The position numbers and the translations under genes are program-made. This document shows, one piece after another, positions 41,932-52,035 of a DNA stretch of 64,000 bases; position 1 is the first letter of the stretch, and each line of letters starts with the position of its first letter. Below the pieces are notes generated by a model. It did not search any database. It had not been told where the DNA came from and saw nothing but the letters and a program-made list of their open reading frames with translations. The stretch comes from Stentor coeruleus (taxonomy: Eukaryota; Ciliophora; Heterotrichea; Heterotrichida; Stentoridae). The DNA is taken from assembly GCA_001970955.1 (NCBI GenBank), contig MPUH01000176.1, forward strand, positions 1 to 64,000, read 5' to 3'.

Positions 41932-42785
41932 GAGGAAGATTTATAATTTGGATAAAGTTATTAAGATGGACTTTTTGGTTTTTTTGGTGTAAAAAGTCCT
42001 TAGGATTTTCAAGGTGTTAGGAAATTAGATATGATAAGCATAGTTTATTGTTTTTGTTTTTTTTTAAATCTCCCTATTGCTTTATAAGCATTTCTTCAGA
42101 TATCTTATTGCCATGGGTCTTTGGNTGTGAAATTTATATGTTTAGTTATAAGCATAGTTTATTGTTTTTGTTTTTTTTTAAATCTCCCTATTGCTTTATA
42201 AGCATTTCTTCNAGGAAATTAGATATGATAAGCATAGTTTATTGTTTTTGTTTTTTTTTAAATCTCCCTATTGCTTTATAAGCATTTCTTCAGATATCTT
42301 ATTGCCATGGGTCTTTGGTGTACTTCCTTTTCAAAACGAAATTATAGCTTTGGATATGATTAAAACTATGAAAATGACCACTTATGTATTTGTGAACTTT
42401 AGACATTTCAACAGTTTTTAATACATTCTCTTATATAAAAAAGCTTTCTGAAATGCAAAAAAAAAGCGAATGTATTTCATACTTTCGTAAAGGCGTCGGA
42501 CCGGCTTGGAAAGTTCTCCTTAAGGAGATATGAAAATAAAATGTTTGTCTAAGAATGAGATTATTTCAGTACTAAGCATTATATCTTACCTCATTTCAAA
42601 CCTTTTTTAAATGGCCCTGGGAAATATATAAAACTTAATAGTAAAAGGGTGTTAATATATATTAAAAAGATATATGAATAACTACTTTTATATACAAGAC
42701 AAGCCGAAAAATAAATTTCCAAATCTCTGGTTAAATCATATAAATTATTTAACTAACTAATTTTCAGTTATAATTTCCATTCAAC
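41932..42785. other. Spacer with collapsed or duplicated assembly copies and a GC-richer hairpin
   Basis: Between 42028 and 42320 an 80-100-base sequence appears three times, separated by Ns at 42125 and 42212. Beyond it, at about 42490-42530, lies a short GC-richer stretch with the palindrome TCTCCTTAAGGAGA (42515-42528). No gene recognised. Confidence 0.6.
42028..42320. repeat. Three near-identical copies around two Ns (probable assembly joins)
   Basis: The same sequence, with the AAATCTCCCTATTGCTTTAT core, occurs three times with Ns at 42125 and 42212 at the junctions. This fits unresolved overlap of contig ends. Open frames running through it are not genes. Confidence 0.85.
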
Positions 42786-44051
42786 TCACTCAGTCTGCTC
42801 CATAGCCAAATCTTCTAAATTAGTCAACATACTATTAACTAGCCTCCTATAAGCTTGCAAAACTCCATTAACCCTAGTAAATACAACCAAATACAATTCT
42901 GGAAGCAAAATTAAAATCTCAGCTTCAACACATATAATAGGTTGTGATTTAGATTCAAATATCATAGAATAACGATTTTCTCCAGTTTTTTCTTTACAAT
43001 TATTACCTTCCATAGCTAATCTGATTCTCTGAGCCAGGGTTTCAGGTTCTTCTTTTGATAAGAAATGTGATGTAAAATTAGGCAAATCATTATCAAAAAG
43101 TTTATTAATAATCATCCCTGCACTAAAATTTATAAGTTCAAAAGCATTCATTGTTCTTGGCATGTCTAAATTTTCTTGCTTTTCTAAATTAGGACTTTTA
43201 ATATCACTAAACTCACCAACTGGTTCAATAAAATTTGTCGCAAACCAAGGATGTTTTTTTATATTGACTATAGAAATTCTCATTCTCGGGTCGGTAACCA
43301 GAATTTTTTCTAATAAATCTAATGCAGAAGATGACAAATTATTAGTAATTTGGTCATATTTTCCTGATACTATTTTTTCTATAAGTTTTGATATTGAATC
43401 ATCCTCAAAAGGTAGACGACCTGTAAATAAAGAATATAAAATCACCCCACAAGACCAAATATCAGCAACATGGCCATCATAACCTTGATTGCCAAAAACT
43501 TCAGGGGCCAGATAATTGACTGTGCCACAAGTTGTGTGCATTAAACTAATACTTGTACTATCAAACTTAAACAACCCTGAAAGACCAAAATCGCTAATTT
43601 TTACATGACCATCTTCATCAAGTAAAACATTTTCAAGCTTCAAATCCCTATGCGCTATATGTTGTTTTTCACAAAAAGATACCGCTGCTATAATTTGTTG
43701 GAAATAAAATCTCGATTCTTCTTCACTTAAAATCCCTTTTTCTTTAACTTTATTAAGCAATTCACCACCTGTTACTAATTCAAGTACTAAATAAATTTTT
43801 GAATGAGATGATAAAACTTCATAAAGTTTAACTACATTTGGGTGGTTTATATGTTTCATGATTTGAATCTCTTGTCTTAAGTTTTCTATAAGATTGTCTT
43901 GTTTGATTTTAGCTTTATCTAAGACTTTTATGGCAAATGCCTTCTTTGAAACTATGTGCTCAGCTAGACGCACCCTGTTTATAATTTACTTGCCATAACT
44001 TCCTTCACCTAGGATTTCTCGAAGCTCATAATTTCCAACTCTTTTAATCAT
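42786..44051 (-). CDS. CIPK/SnRK3-like protein kinase with NAF motif (one 15-base intron)
   Basis: This 416-residue Ser/Thr kinase completes its ATP loop, GEGSYGKV at 15-22, only after removal of the intron at 43975-43989. Lys37, HRDLKLEN with Asp131, DFG with Asp149 and the APE motif are all present, so it should be active. The C-terminal part has PRTMNAFELINFSAGMIINK near 293-312, which fits the plant CIPK NAF motif that binds calcineurin-B-like calcium sensors. A PPI-like region follows (ETLAQRIRLAMEG and AEILILLPELYLVVFTRVNG). Length also fits CIPKs (420-450). The start is the ATG at 44049-44051. Calcium-sensor control is inferred. AMPK or other CAMK kinases are the alternative. Confidence 0.85.
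43975..43989 (-). other. 15-base intron in kinase gene
   Basis: GTAAATTATAAACAG on the minus strand. It contains the apparent stop TAA at the glycine loop. Splicing restores GEGSYGKV. It shows that CAG can serve as the 3' end. Confidence 0.92.
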
Positions 44052-44814
44052 ATTTATTAGAGGAATAAAGGTAAGTATTTGTTTAAATTGTTTGTTTTAT
44101 TGAAGGATTTATAAATATTTTTATTGAGGATGAATTCGGATGGAAATAATAATTTTAAGATATTTGTAAATTGGAGTTTATAGGAAGAAAATAGATAACT
44201 GGGAATGAAATATGGCAAATATTATAATCAAGAAGAAGGTTTTTATATTATAAGGTTTATTGATAATAATAAACTGTATTCAGATTTTAATTAAATAAAT
44301 TTAGGGTAAGAAACCTGTTGTAAATAAATATTTTGAAAATATCAAAAATGCAAGGATTATGATATGGTTTATAATACTATGATTTGAAATTAATATAAAT
44401 TTATTTTACTTATTAATGAAACTCTTGCTATCAGCTCGATTATTTCATGTTTGATTTTCTTCGCCACTTAGTTTTGTACTTAAAATTACAGTGATTTTTA
44501 ATTAGGCAATATATAAAAATTAAGTTTGGGGTATGGGCTTGCGTTGTTGTATCAATTGTGGCGACGATTTTCTCAGCTTTTCAGAAATTTGAAATGCTAT
44601 CTTTTTTTATCACAAGTTCTATAAAGTTATATATATTTGCAGTACTTTTGACTTTGGGTGAGGTTTATAGGGTTAAATGATTTTTTTTTATTTTGAAATT
44701 TGGAAATAAACTTTTGTATACAATTAGCTTAAAATATACATAAAAAGATTGTAATGCTATTTAAAATGTCTTCAATGGCTTATTTGCTAACTTTTGTGAA
44801 TAATTATAATAAAT
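44052..44814. other. Spacer between divergent genes
   Basis: The shared 5' region of a minus-strand kinase and a plus-strand gene; AT-rich, with no feature recognised. Confidence 0.5.
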
Positions 44815-45753
44815 ATGCATTTCTCTAAATCAGTTTGCAGCGACGGGAGGAAAAAAATCATAAGACTCAAGAAAAAAGGAGTTTTCAGAGACCTTAAAAT
44901 CGAAACTGAAAGAGATTTTCTTCTTGAAGGTTCTGAAGATGTTACAAACTTTCTTTCACCTATTGGCCAAAATACAGTTTGTGCTAAAATTACCAATGGG
45001 AAAATATTACCATATAATGTTATAGGATCATATTCAGTTTTTTCAGCACAATATGAAGCTGAGACTAAAAATAGATTTATTAGAAGACTAACAAATTCTA
45101 ATTCGATAAAACAACCAAAAATAAGACAGAGTATTTTGCATACAAAAATTGATCCTAAGACTAGGTTTAATGATGTTATGAAAAGAATTAATGATGCTTG
45201 TATGAGATCAGAACAAGAAGAAAAAGATAAGGAGAAATTCTTAACAGAAACACAGCTACAAAAACACCGATTGCTTTATCAAAACATCCAAAAACTTGAA
45301 GGAAAAAGCACTAAATCCATAGAATCCCCAGATAAGTTTCTGTTAAAAACCCCAACATCATCTAGAAACTCAAGTCTTTTCGGGTTGAAAAAAGTTAGAA
45401 AGGAAAGCAACTCCTGTTTTGACTTGGGAAATAATCTTATATGGTATATGTCATTAAGAAAAAATCAAAAAAGTGAACATCTGGATTCATATATGTGTGT
45501 AGGCAATGAAATAAATGGCCTATATACTAAAGTTAAAAAGCCAAATCCATATTTTAAAGCAGAAAAAAAACTAATAGATAGCATGACTGAAGAAAATTAT
45601 AAAGATTTAGAAATCATTGGGGTTAATAAACTTGCTTTAGAAGTTGAAGCTGTAAAAAAAGTTGGATATGAATATTTAAGACCAGAGCTTTTGAGTTATA
45701 ATAAAACCCGGTGTCAAGATGAGATAATTATAGAGCATTATGATAATTTTTAA
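44815..45753 (+). CDS. Hypothetical protein
   Basis: I do not recognise this 312-residue protein. The first third is mixed and basic. A charged helical segment at about 115-160 (RFNDVMKRINDACMRSEQEE, then KDKEKFLTETQLQKHRLLYQ) may form a coiled coil. A Ser/Thr-rich linker follows. The C-terminal 60 residues look compact (NPYFKAEKKLIDSMTEENYK, DLEIIGVNKLALEVEAVKKV). No signal peptide, membrane span or zinc motif. The ATG at 44815 is the first in frame. The charged helical style and compact tail recall conserved ciliate-lineage proteins, but that is an impression, not evidence. Confidence 0.7.
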   Translation: MHFSKSVCSDGRKKIIRLKKKGVFRDLKIETERDFLLEGSEDVTNFLSPIGQNTVCAKITNGKILPYNVIGSYSVFSAQYEAETKNRFIRRLTNSNSIKQPKIRQSILHTKIDPKTRFNDVMKRINDACMRSEQEEKDKEKFLTETQLQKHRLLYQNIQKLEGKSTKSIESPDKFLLKTPTSSRNSSLFGLKKVRKESNSCFDLGNNLIWYMSLRKNQKSEHLDSYMCVGNEINGLYTKVKKPNPYFKAEKKLIDSMTEENYKDLEIIGVNKLALEVEAVKKVGYEYLRPELLSYNKTRCQDEIIIEHYDNF

Positions 45754-45901
45754 AATAATACATTATAATGATATGGATTTTATATAATTTTCAGGTTTTC
45801 ATAAAGGATTAAAAGTAGAATTTAATGATTTTGTATTGAGGTTTATATTTTTCCTATGCATTCTCTTATTTTAATATATCAAACTTATATTATCATATAA
45901 A

Positions 45902-46711
45902 ATGTCAGAAAATGAATGTATTCTCTGCACAAAATGCAAAGGAATAATAGTCCCTCCAGTTTGGCAATGCGCTAACAGTCATATTTTCTGTAGCATATGT
46001 TTAGAACCCAGATGTCAAATATGCCAATATTCTTTAATAAACCCAACAAGAAACCTAGTAATAGAAGAAGTTATAAAAAATTCAGAACAACTTCCTTGTA
46101 TGTATACATCTAAAGAATGTGATTTCAAAGGAAGAATCATTGATCTTGCTCATCATGAATCAACCTGCGAATATGCGGATTTAGCAAATCAATGCATGTT
46201 ACCAAACTGTGTAGAAAAACTCAGAAAAAAAGCTATGATCCAGCATTTAATTGCAACTCACAAAGCAAATTTTACGAATAAAGTTGAGGTTATTGATAAA
46301 GGGAAATTTCAAGTTGAGGTTTTTAAGCAGATTAACTGTGAGCAGGATTGGAAAAGTTTCGAATGGAAACCTTTTGTATACAAAAGGACTGTAGGTGATG
46401 AGGAAAGACATTATTTATTAAGAATATGGAGCCAGGAGTGGGTTTTATATGCTCAAGTTATATCTTTAACACATGAAAGTGAGCCAATAAGGTATTTATT
46501 AGAAAAATCCTCTGATAAGTCAGAAGATGACAAAAGCTCCAAGTTTATCATCATAAGCCGTACAATAACTTATAAACGTTCAGCTCCAATATTTGAACAT
46601 AACACAGAAATTGCTTTAAATCGTTATGGATACAAACATTCTCGTGGGGATATCAAAGGTCTTTTACTCAAATTCAGCTTATCTAATAAAGACTTTTTCG
46701 CATTTAATTAG
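45902..46711 (+). CDS. SIAH-like RING E3 ubiquitin ligase
   Basis: This 269-residue protein has the SIAH layout. A short RING at about 7-45 (CTKCKGIIVPPVWQCANSHI, then FCSIC, CQIC) is followed by SIAH-type zinc fingers at about 68-115 (CMYTSKECDFKGRIIDLAHHE, CMLPNC, H-H). The remaining 150 residues should fold as a TRAF-like beta sandwich for substrate binding (YLLRIWSQEWVLYAQVISLT). The VPPVWQC motif is close to the SIAH signature IxPPxxQC. Such enzymes tag partners for proteasomal breakdown in cytosol and nucleus. The ATG at 45902 is the start and the flank is short. Substrate unknown. Confidence 0.85.
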   Translation: MSENECILCTKCKGIIVPPVWQCANSHIFCSICLEPRCQICQYSLINPTRNLVIEEVIKNSEQLPCMYTSKECDFKGRIIDLAHHESTCEYADLANQCMLPNCVEKLRKKAMIQHLIATHKANFTNKVEVIDKGKFQVEVFKQINCEQDWKSFEWKPFVYKRTVGDEERHYLLRIWSQEWVLYAQVISLTHESEPIRYLLEKSSDKSEDDKSSKFIIISRTITYKRSAPIFEHNTEIALNRYGYKHSRGDIKGLLLKFSLSNKDFFAFN

Positions 46712-46857
46712 CCTAAACAGATAAACTTTACTTATAAAATATTGGATTTATATTAAAATACTTCATGATAACTGTATAGGCTAAAGGTATCTGTGAAATT
46801 TTATATCTCAAAGCATGCTTGCAAAAAAACCGATAATAAAGTTTTCGGGGAAATAAT

Positions 46858-48579
46858 ATGTCGAATCCAGACATTAATGAGATCACTGAGCTTTCACAAG
46901 CCTTGCTTTATACATTGACCTTTGGGTTTTGCATGTACAAAACTAACAAATTCAATTATTTTGATCGAGAATGGAAACATACTAAGCTTTTTTATATATC
47001 AGTGATAGTCCAAACATTTATCAGAATGACATCATTTTCTCTCCTAGCTTTTGCAATACCAAAAAACGACAGAGATTTATCGTACATTTCTGTAATGCGT
47101 TCTGTACCAGATACCCTTTTTTACATAAACTACTTACTTTTAGCATATCAAACTATGAATATTTTTTATCATAGTCACATCAACAACAACGTCCGAGTAA
47201 CATTTTTACTACATTTTACTCGACCTAAATTCCGTAAAGCAAGAAAAATCATATGGCTTCTTATAATAGCATGGCTTGGTACAATGGGGCTTATCTACGC
47301 TCTTCTTATAACAAACAAAATTGAAAATGAATTCATAGACACTGGATTTACAATAGTAAATCTATTAAGTGGGACTTTTGTATTATTGTTTCTTATGTAT
47401 TTACATGCGAAGTATTCAGAAACTCCTTTTAAATCCCAACAAGATAGACAAAACTTAAAAATCCTATCAGGTGTTCTTATGATATGGACTATGGGTCGAT
47501 ATTTTAAAGGTTTTCTCGGTATTCTGGTACTAAACCCGAAATCGATTATTGCAATTTTTATATATAAAAACTCTTCAGAAATAGGTAAGGTCATTTTTTC
47601 GATATGTCTTAGTCTGATTTCTGAGATTTTATGTTTTTATGTGGTCTTAGACCCTAGTTTTATTAATATTTTCATATACCAAGATCAGGCCAACATGAAA
47701 AAAGGGGATATTTTCAGTGAACTCAGCCCTTTAACCCCTTTAAACGAAACAGTAAATCTGAAAAGCACAATAATTGACAGCTGTGAAGTCGAAATATTAG
47801 AACCATACAAAAAACGACCTAAAGGATTCGGGGAAATCTTTACAGCAAATCTTAAAGGCAGGAAAATTCTATACAGAAAACTAAGTTTTCCACGAGTCAG
47901 TGGGTATAAATTAGAAGATATAAAACTTGAAATTGAAGATATGGTCCGGCAGAATTTCTCAGGACTCGTCACTTTTCATGGGGCTGTTATAGATTTACCA
48001 GAAATCAGTTTGATTATATCAGAAATGCCGAAATCTTTATATAAGCATTTACATGAAGATAAAGCTATAATATCATTAAAAGATAAAAATACTCTTATAC
48101 AAAACATATGCAGACTAGTTAAAAGATTACATGGGCTTGGGCTTTATCATGGGCATTTATCTTCACATAATATTATGCTTAAAGAAGGAAATAAACCTTT
48201 AATTTCTGATTTAGGTTTTGAGAAATTAAAAGAATATGCTGGGATTGTTCTGAATTATACTAATAAAAACTCTTGGAGTAGTCCTGAAGTACTTTTTGAA
48301 ACTGGGTCTACTGTTTTAAAAGCTAAACCAAGTGATGATATATATTCGATTGGGATAATTATATGGGAAATTATTACTGGGAATATACCATTTGAGGAAG
48401 TTGATGAGAAAGATTTGAGAGAAATGGTTGTGAGTAAAGGTCTTACACCAAAAATTGCTGTTTATTTTCCTAAGGATTTAGTTAAAGTGTTGAAAATGTG
48501 CTGGGCACCGATTGAAAAACGAGCTGGGATTGATTATGTGTATGAGAAAGTGATTAAAATGAAATTAGTGGTGGATTAG
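46858..48579 (+). CDS. Seven-transmembrane protein fused to a kinase-like (pseudokinase) domain
   Basis: This 573-residue protein has seven hydrophobic helices at about 10-31, 41-65, 83-105, 130-150, 160-182, 198-222 and 240-262. The N-terminus is short. A cytosolic kinase-like domain covers about 310-565. Its Gly loop is KGFGEIF (322-328). The ATP lysine position is RK (340-341). The catalytic loop reads HGHLSSHN at 431-438, with His where the active Asp should be and Asn kept. DFG is DLG (451-453), and SSPEV replaces APE. The fold resembles TKL/RAF-like kinases and the kinase-homology domain of receptor guanylyl cyclases (HGxLKSxN). It is probably a signalling pseudokinase receptor. The 7TM family is not identified. 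Confidence 0.85.
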   Translation: MSNPDINEITELSQALLYTLTFGFCMYKTNKFNYFDREWKHTKLFYISVIVQTFIRMTSFSLLAFAIPKNDRDLSYISVMRSVPDTLFYINYLLLAYQTMNIFYHSHINNNVRVTFLLHFTRPKFRKARKIIWLLIIAWLGTMGLIYALLITNKIENEFIDTGFTIVNLLSGTFVLLFLMYLHAKYSETPFKSQQDRQNLKILSGVLMIWTMGRYFKGFLGILVLNPKSIIAIFIYKNSSEIGKVIFSICLSLISEILCFYVVLDPSFINIFIYQDQANMKKGDIFSELSPLTPLNETVNLKSTIIDSCEVEILEPYKKRPKGFGEIFTANLKGRKILYRKLSFPRVSGYKLEDIKLEIEDMVRQNFSGLVTFHGAVIDLPEISLIISEMPKSLYKHLHEDKAIISLKDKNTLIQNICRLVKRLHGLGLYHGHLSSHNIMLKEGNKPLISDLGFEKLKEYAGIVLNYTNKNSWSSPEVLFETGSTVLKAKPSDDIYSIGIIIWEIITGNIPFEEVDEKDLREMVVSKGLTPKIAVYFPKDLVKVLKMCWAPIEKRAGIDYVYEKVIKMKLVVD

Positions 48580-48789
48580 TAGTAATTAAAATGATATTTT
48601 ATAGAAGAGTATAGGTTTTAGAATTTAATTTAGGTTTGAAATTAGATAGTACTGATTTTTATATGGTAAAATATATGTGATAATTAGGATTATTTATTGT
48701 TTTTAGATGCAGAATAAAGGTTTTATAATTTATTTTTGTTAAATATAAACTTATGTGTATGGCATATTAGAGGTTATATTATTAAATAA

Positions 48790-49479
48790 ATGAATTTTGA
48801 ATACTTACAACAAGAGTTAGATGATAAACAAAAAGAGCTCCAAAACGTTCAAGAAAACTTTGTGGAGTTTCAGGAAATGAGTAAAACTATCGAATCAGAA
48901 CTTGAAGAAGAAATCTCAGATTTAAAAGCAGAACTCAAAAAGGTTAAGGAAGAAAACAAAAGCCTCAAAGAGCAGATTATTGATATGACTGTAAAAATTA
49001 CATAGAAAAACTTTGCTAATAAAAACTCAAAGCTAGAAAAAAGTTTTAGTAGTTTATCATATGAAAAAGAGTATCTCGAAACTAAACTAAATGGAGTTAC
49101 AAAGCTGGCTAGGGAATATGAAATTGAACTTGATAGATATAAAGATACTCTACGAGAAAAAGAGTTTGAAATAGAACAAGTAACTTCTTTTTACCATAAA
49201 ACCCTAGAAGATCTTGCTATGACATGCTCAGAACTTGATTCAATTAAAGATTCGACTTTAGAAAATATACAAAGGATGAAGTCACAAATTTCTGAATTAA
49301 TCTTAGAATTAGCTATAGCCAGGAGAAAATCAAGAAGCTTATCTACAACTACAGCTATAAATGCAGTCCGACAACAAAAAACTCGTAATACTGTTTTCGC
49401 TCAAGGTCCTACTGTTGGTATGGTTGACCATCTTATTTCAGAATTAGAATCCAAAACTTATCATATAGAATTACCTTAA
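48790..49479 (+). CDS. NudE/NDEL1-like coiled-coil protein (one 15-base intron)
   Basis: Two open stretches join across the 15-base intron at 48991-49005 into a 224-residue protein. The N-terminal 150 residues form continuous coiled coil. The stretch VEFQEMSKTIESELEEEISD matches the NudE/NDEL1 signature (EFQEGSRELEAELEAQL). Later, YLETKLNGVTKLAREYEIEL matches the KEQLHKYVRELEQAND part. NudE proteins bind LIS1 and dynein and help load cytoplasmic dynein. The C-terminal 70 residues are short and less conserved (RKSRSLSTTTAINAV, VGMVDHLISELES), though the last segment may be a second helix. The ATG at 48790 begins the coil. Family call from the coil signature is fairly strong. Confidence 0.8.
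48991..49005 (+). other. 15-base intron in NudE-like gene
   Basis: GTAAAAATTACATAG, phase 0, containing the in-frame TAG that otherwise ends the first open stretch. Removing it continues the coiled coil. Confidence 0.9.
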
Positions 49480-50088
49480 ATTCTTATATATTTGTATTTT
49501 AAAGATCCTTAAATGATTGATTATAGTGATGATTTTACTTGTAAATTCATATGATTTTATATTGGAGTATTTTAGAATTTTTATGAGGTTTCATTTTTTT
49601 TTTGAAATTTTTTGATTATTTTATGAATTTTTTTGTTTTGAGATTGGTGTTGTTGGATGGAGTTAGGGTTTTTGATTTATGATTTGATATTTGTGTGTTA
49701 ATAATTAGTTGAAAAGTTTATATTGAAAGTTTGGCATTTTTTTGATATGATTTTTGTATTGATAAGATTTTGTTTATAAGAAATTTAGTAACTATGTTTT
49801 GTTATCATTGTTGTTATAATGATAAAAGTATAATAAATATTATTTTCTATAGAAAATTTTATTAAACATAATATTTTTTTTTCAAGAGCTTAATATATAA
49901 AAAAATGTTTTCATGTTTCATGAATTTAAAACATAGTTTTTAACACCCAATACTAAAATTTTCTTAATCTAATCAAAAAACCCTAAAACTCTCCAAAAAT
50001 CAAAATCTCTTAAAAACCAAATTTATTACCCTATCAAAAACCTAATAAAAAAATCATCCTATGCATTAGCTTATACATAAACCCTAAC
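49480..50088. other. Convergent 3' flanks
   Basis: 49480-49850 is T/G-rich and 49930-50088 A/C-rich on the plus strand, each the T/G-rich 3' flank of its own gene. No gene or RNA seen. Confidence 0.6.
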
Positions 50089-52035
50089 CTACGGCCTTTC
50101 TCTATTTGTGCATTCAGGGCAAGAATTTTTATCTACACATTCAAAACAAAAATACTTACACCCACACAAAGATTCCTCCAGTTTAAAAACCAACTTGCTA
50201 CAATTCAAACAAGTTGCTTCAAAACTTCTAATACTCCTCTGTCTTATCGATTTTGCCCTATACCTAGTTGGTAAACTTAAATGTTGATTATTTTCCATAA
50301 GTAAAAACGGTACTCCAATAGTTGCAACTTCTTCAATTTTCTCTTGACTATGTCCAGCTTTTCTTAAAAAATCAATATACTCAGCTTTACATTTTGTATA
50401 ATAACTACTCCTAAATTTATGTTTATCAGGAGTAATTTTAAGTGAATTGCTTCTATTAGTCGAAATCCTTTCATTTTTTTTTAATACATTTAAAGACTTA
50501 TATTTAGCATAATCCATCATATGTTCTCTGATTTTCTCAAGAGCTAAGCCGATGTTATTATTATCAAAACTATCAAAAAATATTCTTGGCTCTATACATT
50601 TAAGTTTTCCTAGATTTTCGTATATAATAAGATCGTTAGGAATTTTGATGTTTATGAGGCTTAAAGGTAAATCTGAGATTGTAGAGAATTTTTTGATTAT
50701 GTTTTCAGAGTCTATAGGGTCTCCAGAACTGATTATTATAAGTATATAGTATTTTTGGTTATCTTTAAGTTCATGTTTAACATATTTTATTGTACTTTCT
50801 ATCATTTCACTATATTTTGTTATTTTTGCATGGGAAATAGAATTTAACGTGGTTTTATAATACTCTTGGAGCATAGCGTGTGTAGGGATTTCTGGTTGGA
50901 AAATATTCCCTGTTAAGGCAAAGTAATCTGATGGTTTGTCGATGTTTTGGAAAATTGCCCCTGTGCCTAGAACTGGGTAAAGAGGGTCGGGGTGGTAATG
51001 CTGGAGGATATTTTGGAGTTCTTTTATTGAGTTAAGATAAGGGTTTTCATCTAAGTCAGTATCTTTGTGTCCAGTAGGTTCTGAAAAGTCTATAGCGTAT
51101 ATTGGGGCTATTTCAATCCCAGAATGAATAAAATCTAAAAATGTGTTTTTCACACTACAGGAAAAAGCTACTAAAGTCAAAATCCCTGTAGGAACATCTC
51201 CTAAATATGTTTCCAATTTGAACTTTGGGTTATTGTTTAGTAAACTCAAAGTAAATCTTGCTGAACCAACCACAACATTCCCAGAATCAAAACTCACAAC
51301 TTCAACCATAAGTATTTTTGATTCTACTCCTCGGCAAAACCTATTAACACTTATATCGAATTTTTCCCAATCTGTCTAAATTTTACTATATGGCTCATTT
51401 CTAGTCTCTGATTGATATACAGGAATCATAACTTCACCACACGATCTTGATATTCTTAAATAAACATAACCTTTCGTAAATTTACTTGATGAAAACTCCC
51501 ATTGCATTGTTAAAGTACTAACAGTATGTTTAAGTTCTTTTGCTTTTACTGATATCATCCCGTTTCTTTTTCCTTGAACAATCAAATCTTTAGCTACAGG
51601 TTCATTTCTTGAAGCAAGTTCGTGTAGTGTGAAAATATTAGACCCAAGAAGTATTTTATTTGTCTTTTTATTTTGCATGTCAAAAATTTCAAATTTTATC
51701 TGAAAGTCTTTATCCATAGAATAAGCTACACGTATCGGTTTACGGAAAATCGGATTTACAGTCGAGCTTAAGACTTCAGTTTCGATTTTTTTGACGAATT
51801 CATTGTTTTCTTCAATTGATATATAAGCTACTGGGCTTAATAACTGGAACCTGTTTTCTGCAAATAAATTTGTACACTTGACTGAAAGCTCTAATATAGT
51901 AAGTTCTTCTAAATCTTTGTCTTCTTGTTTGAATAATAAATCTGAATAGTCTTTTGTATCTTCAGCAGTGTTCTGCAATGGGGTTGTCCCAATTACTAGA
52001 TTTCTTACTTTATTCCCACAAATTGAGCTTCCCAT
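50089..52035 (-). CDS. Copine with N-terminal lipidation motif and C-terminal zinc cluster (one 15-base intron)
   Basis: This 643-residue calcium-dependent phospholipid-binding protein is assembled across the intron at 51372-51386. Order: MGSSIC, fit for N-myristoylation and nearby palmitoylation; C2A about 45-165; C2B about 175-285 (WEKFDISVNRFCRGVESKIL spans the splice); then a copine von Willebrand A domain about 295-510. The last has FLDFIHSGIEIAPIYAIDFS and YPVLGTGAIF. The metal motif is DFSEP from Asp311, where copines have DFTxS. About 40 C-terminal residues carry C-x2-C pairs (CLNC, CGCKYFCFEC, CPEC), as in plant RGLG ubiquitin ligases, so a RING-like role is possible. It should move to membranes on calcium rise. 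The ATG is at 52033-52035. Confidence 0.92.
51372..51386 (-). other. 15-base intron in copine gene
   Basis: GTAAAATTTAGACAG on the minus strand, phase 1. It contains the apparent TAG stop. Splicing completes the second C2 domain. Confidence 0.92.

Noticed and set aside
42048-42421. Plus-strand open frames across the 42 kb duplicated spacer
   Set aside because: Created by repeated T-rich spacer and Ns.
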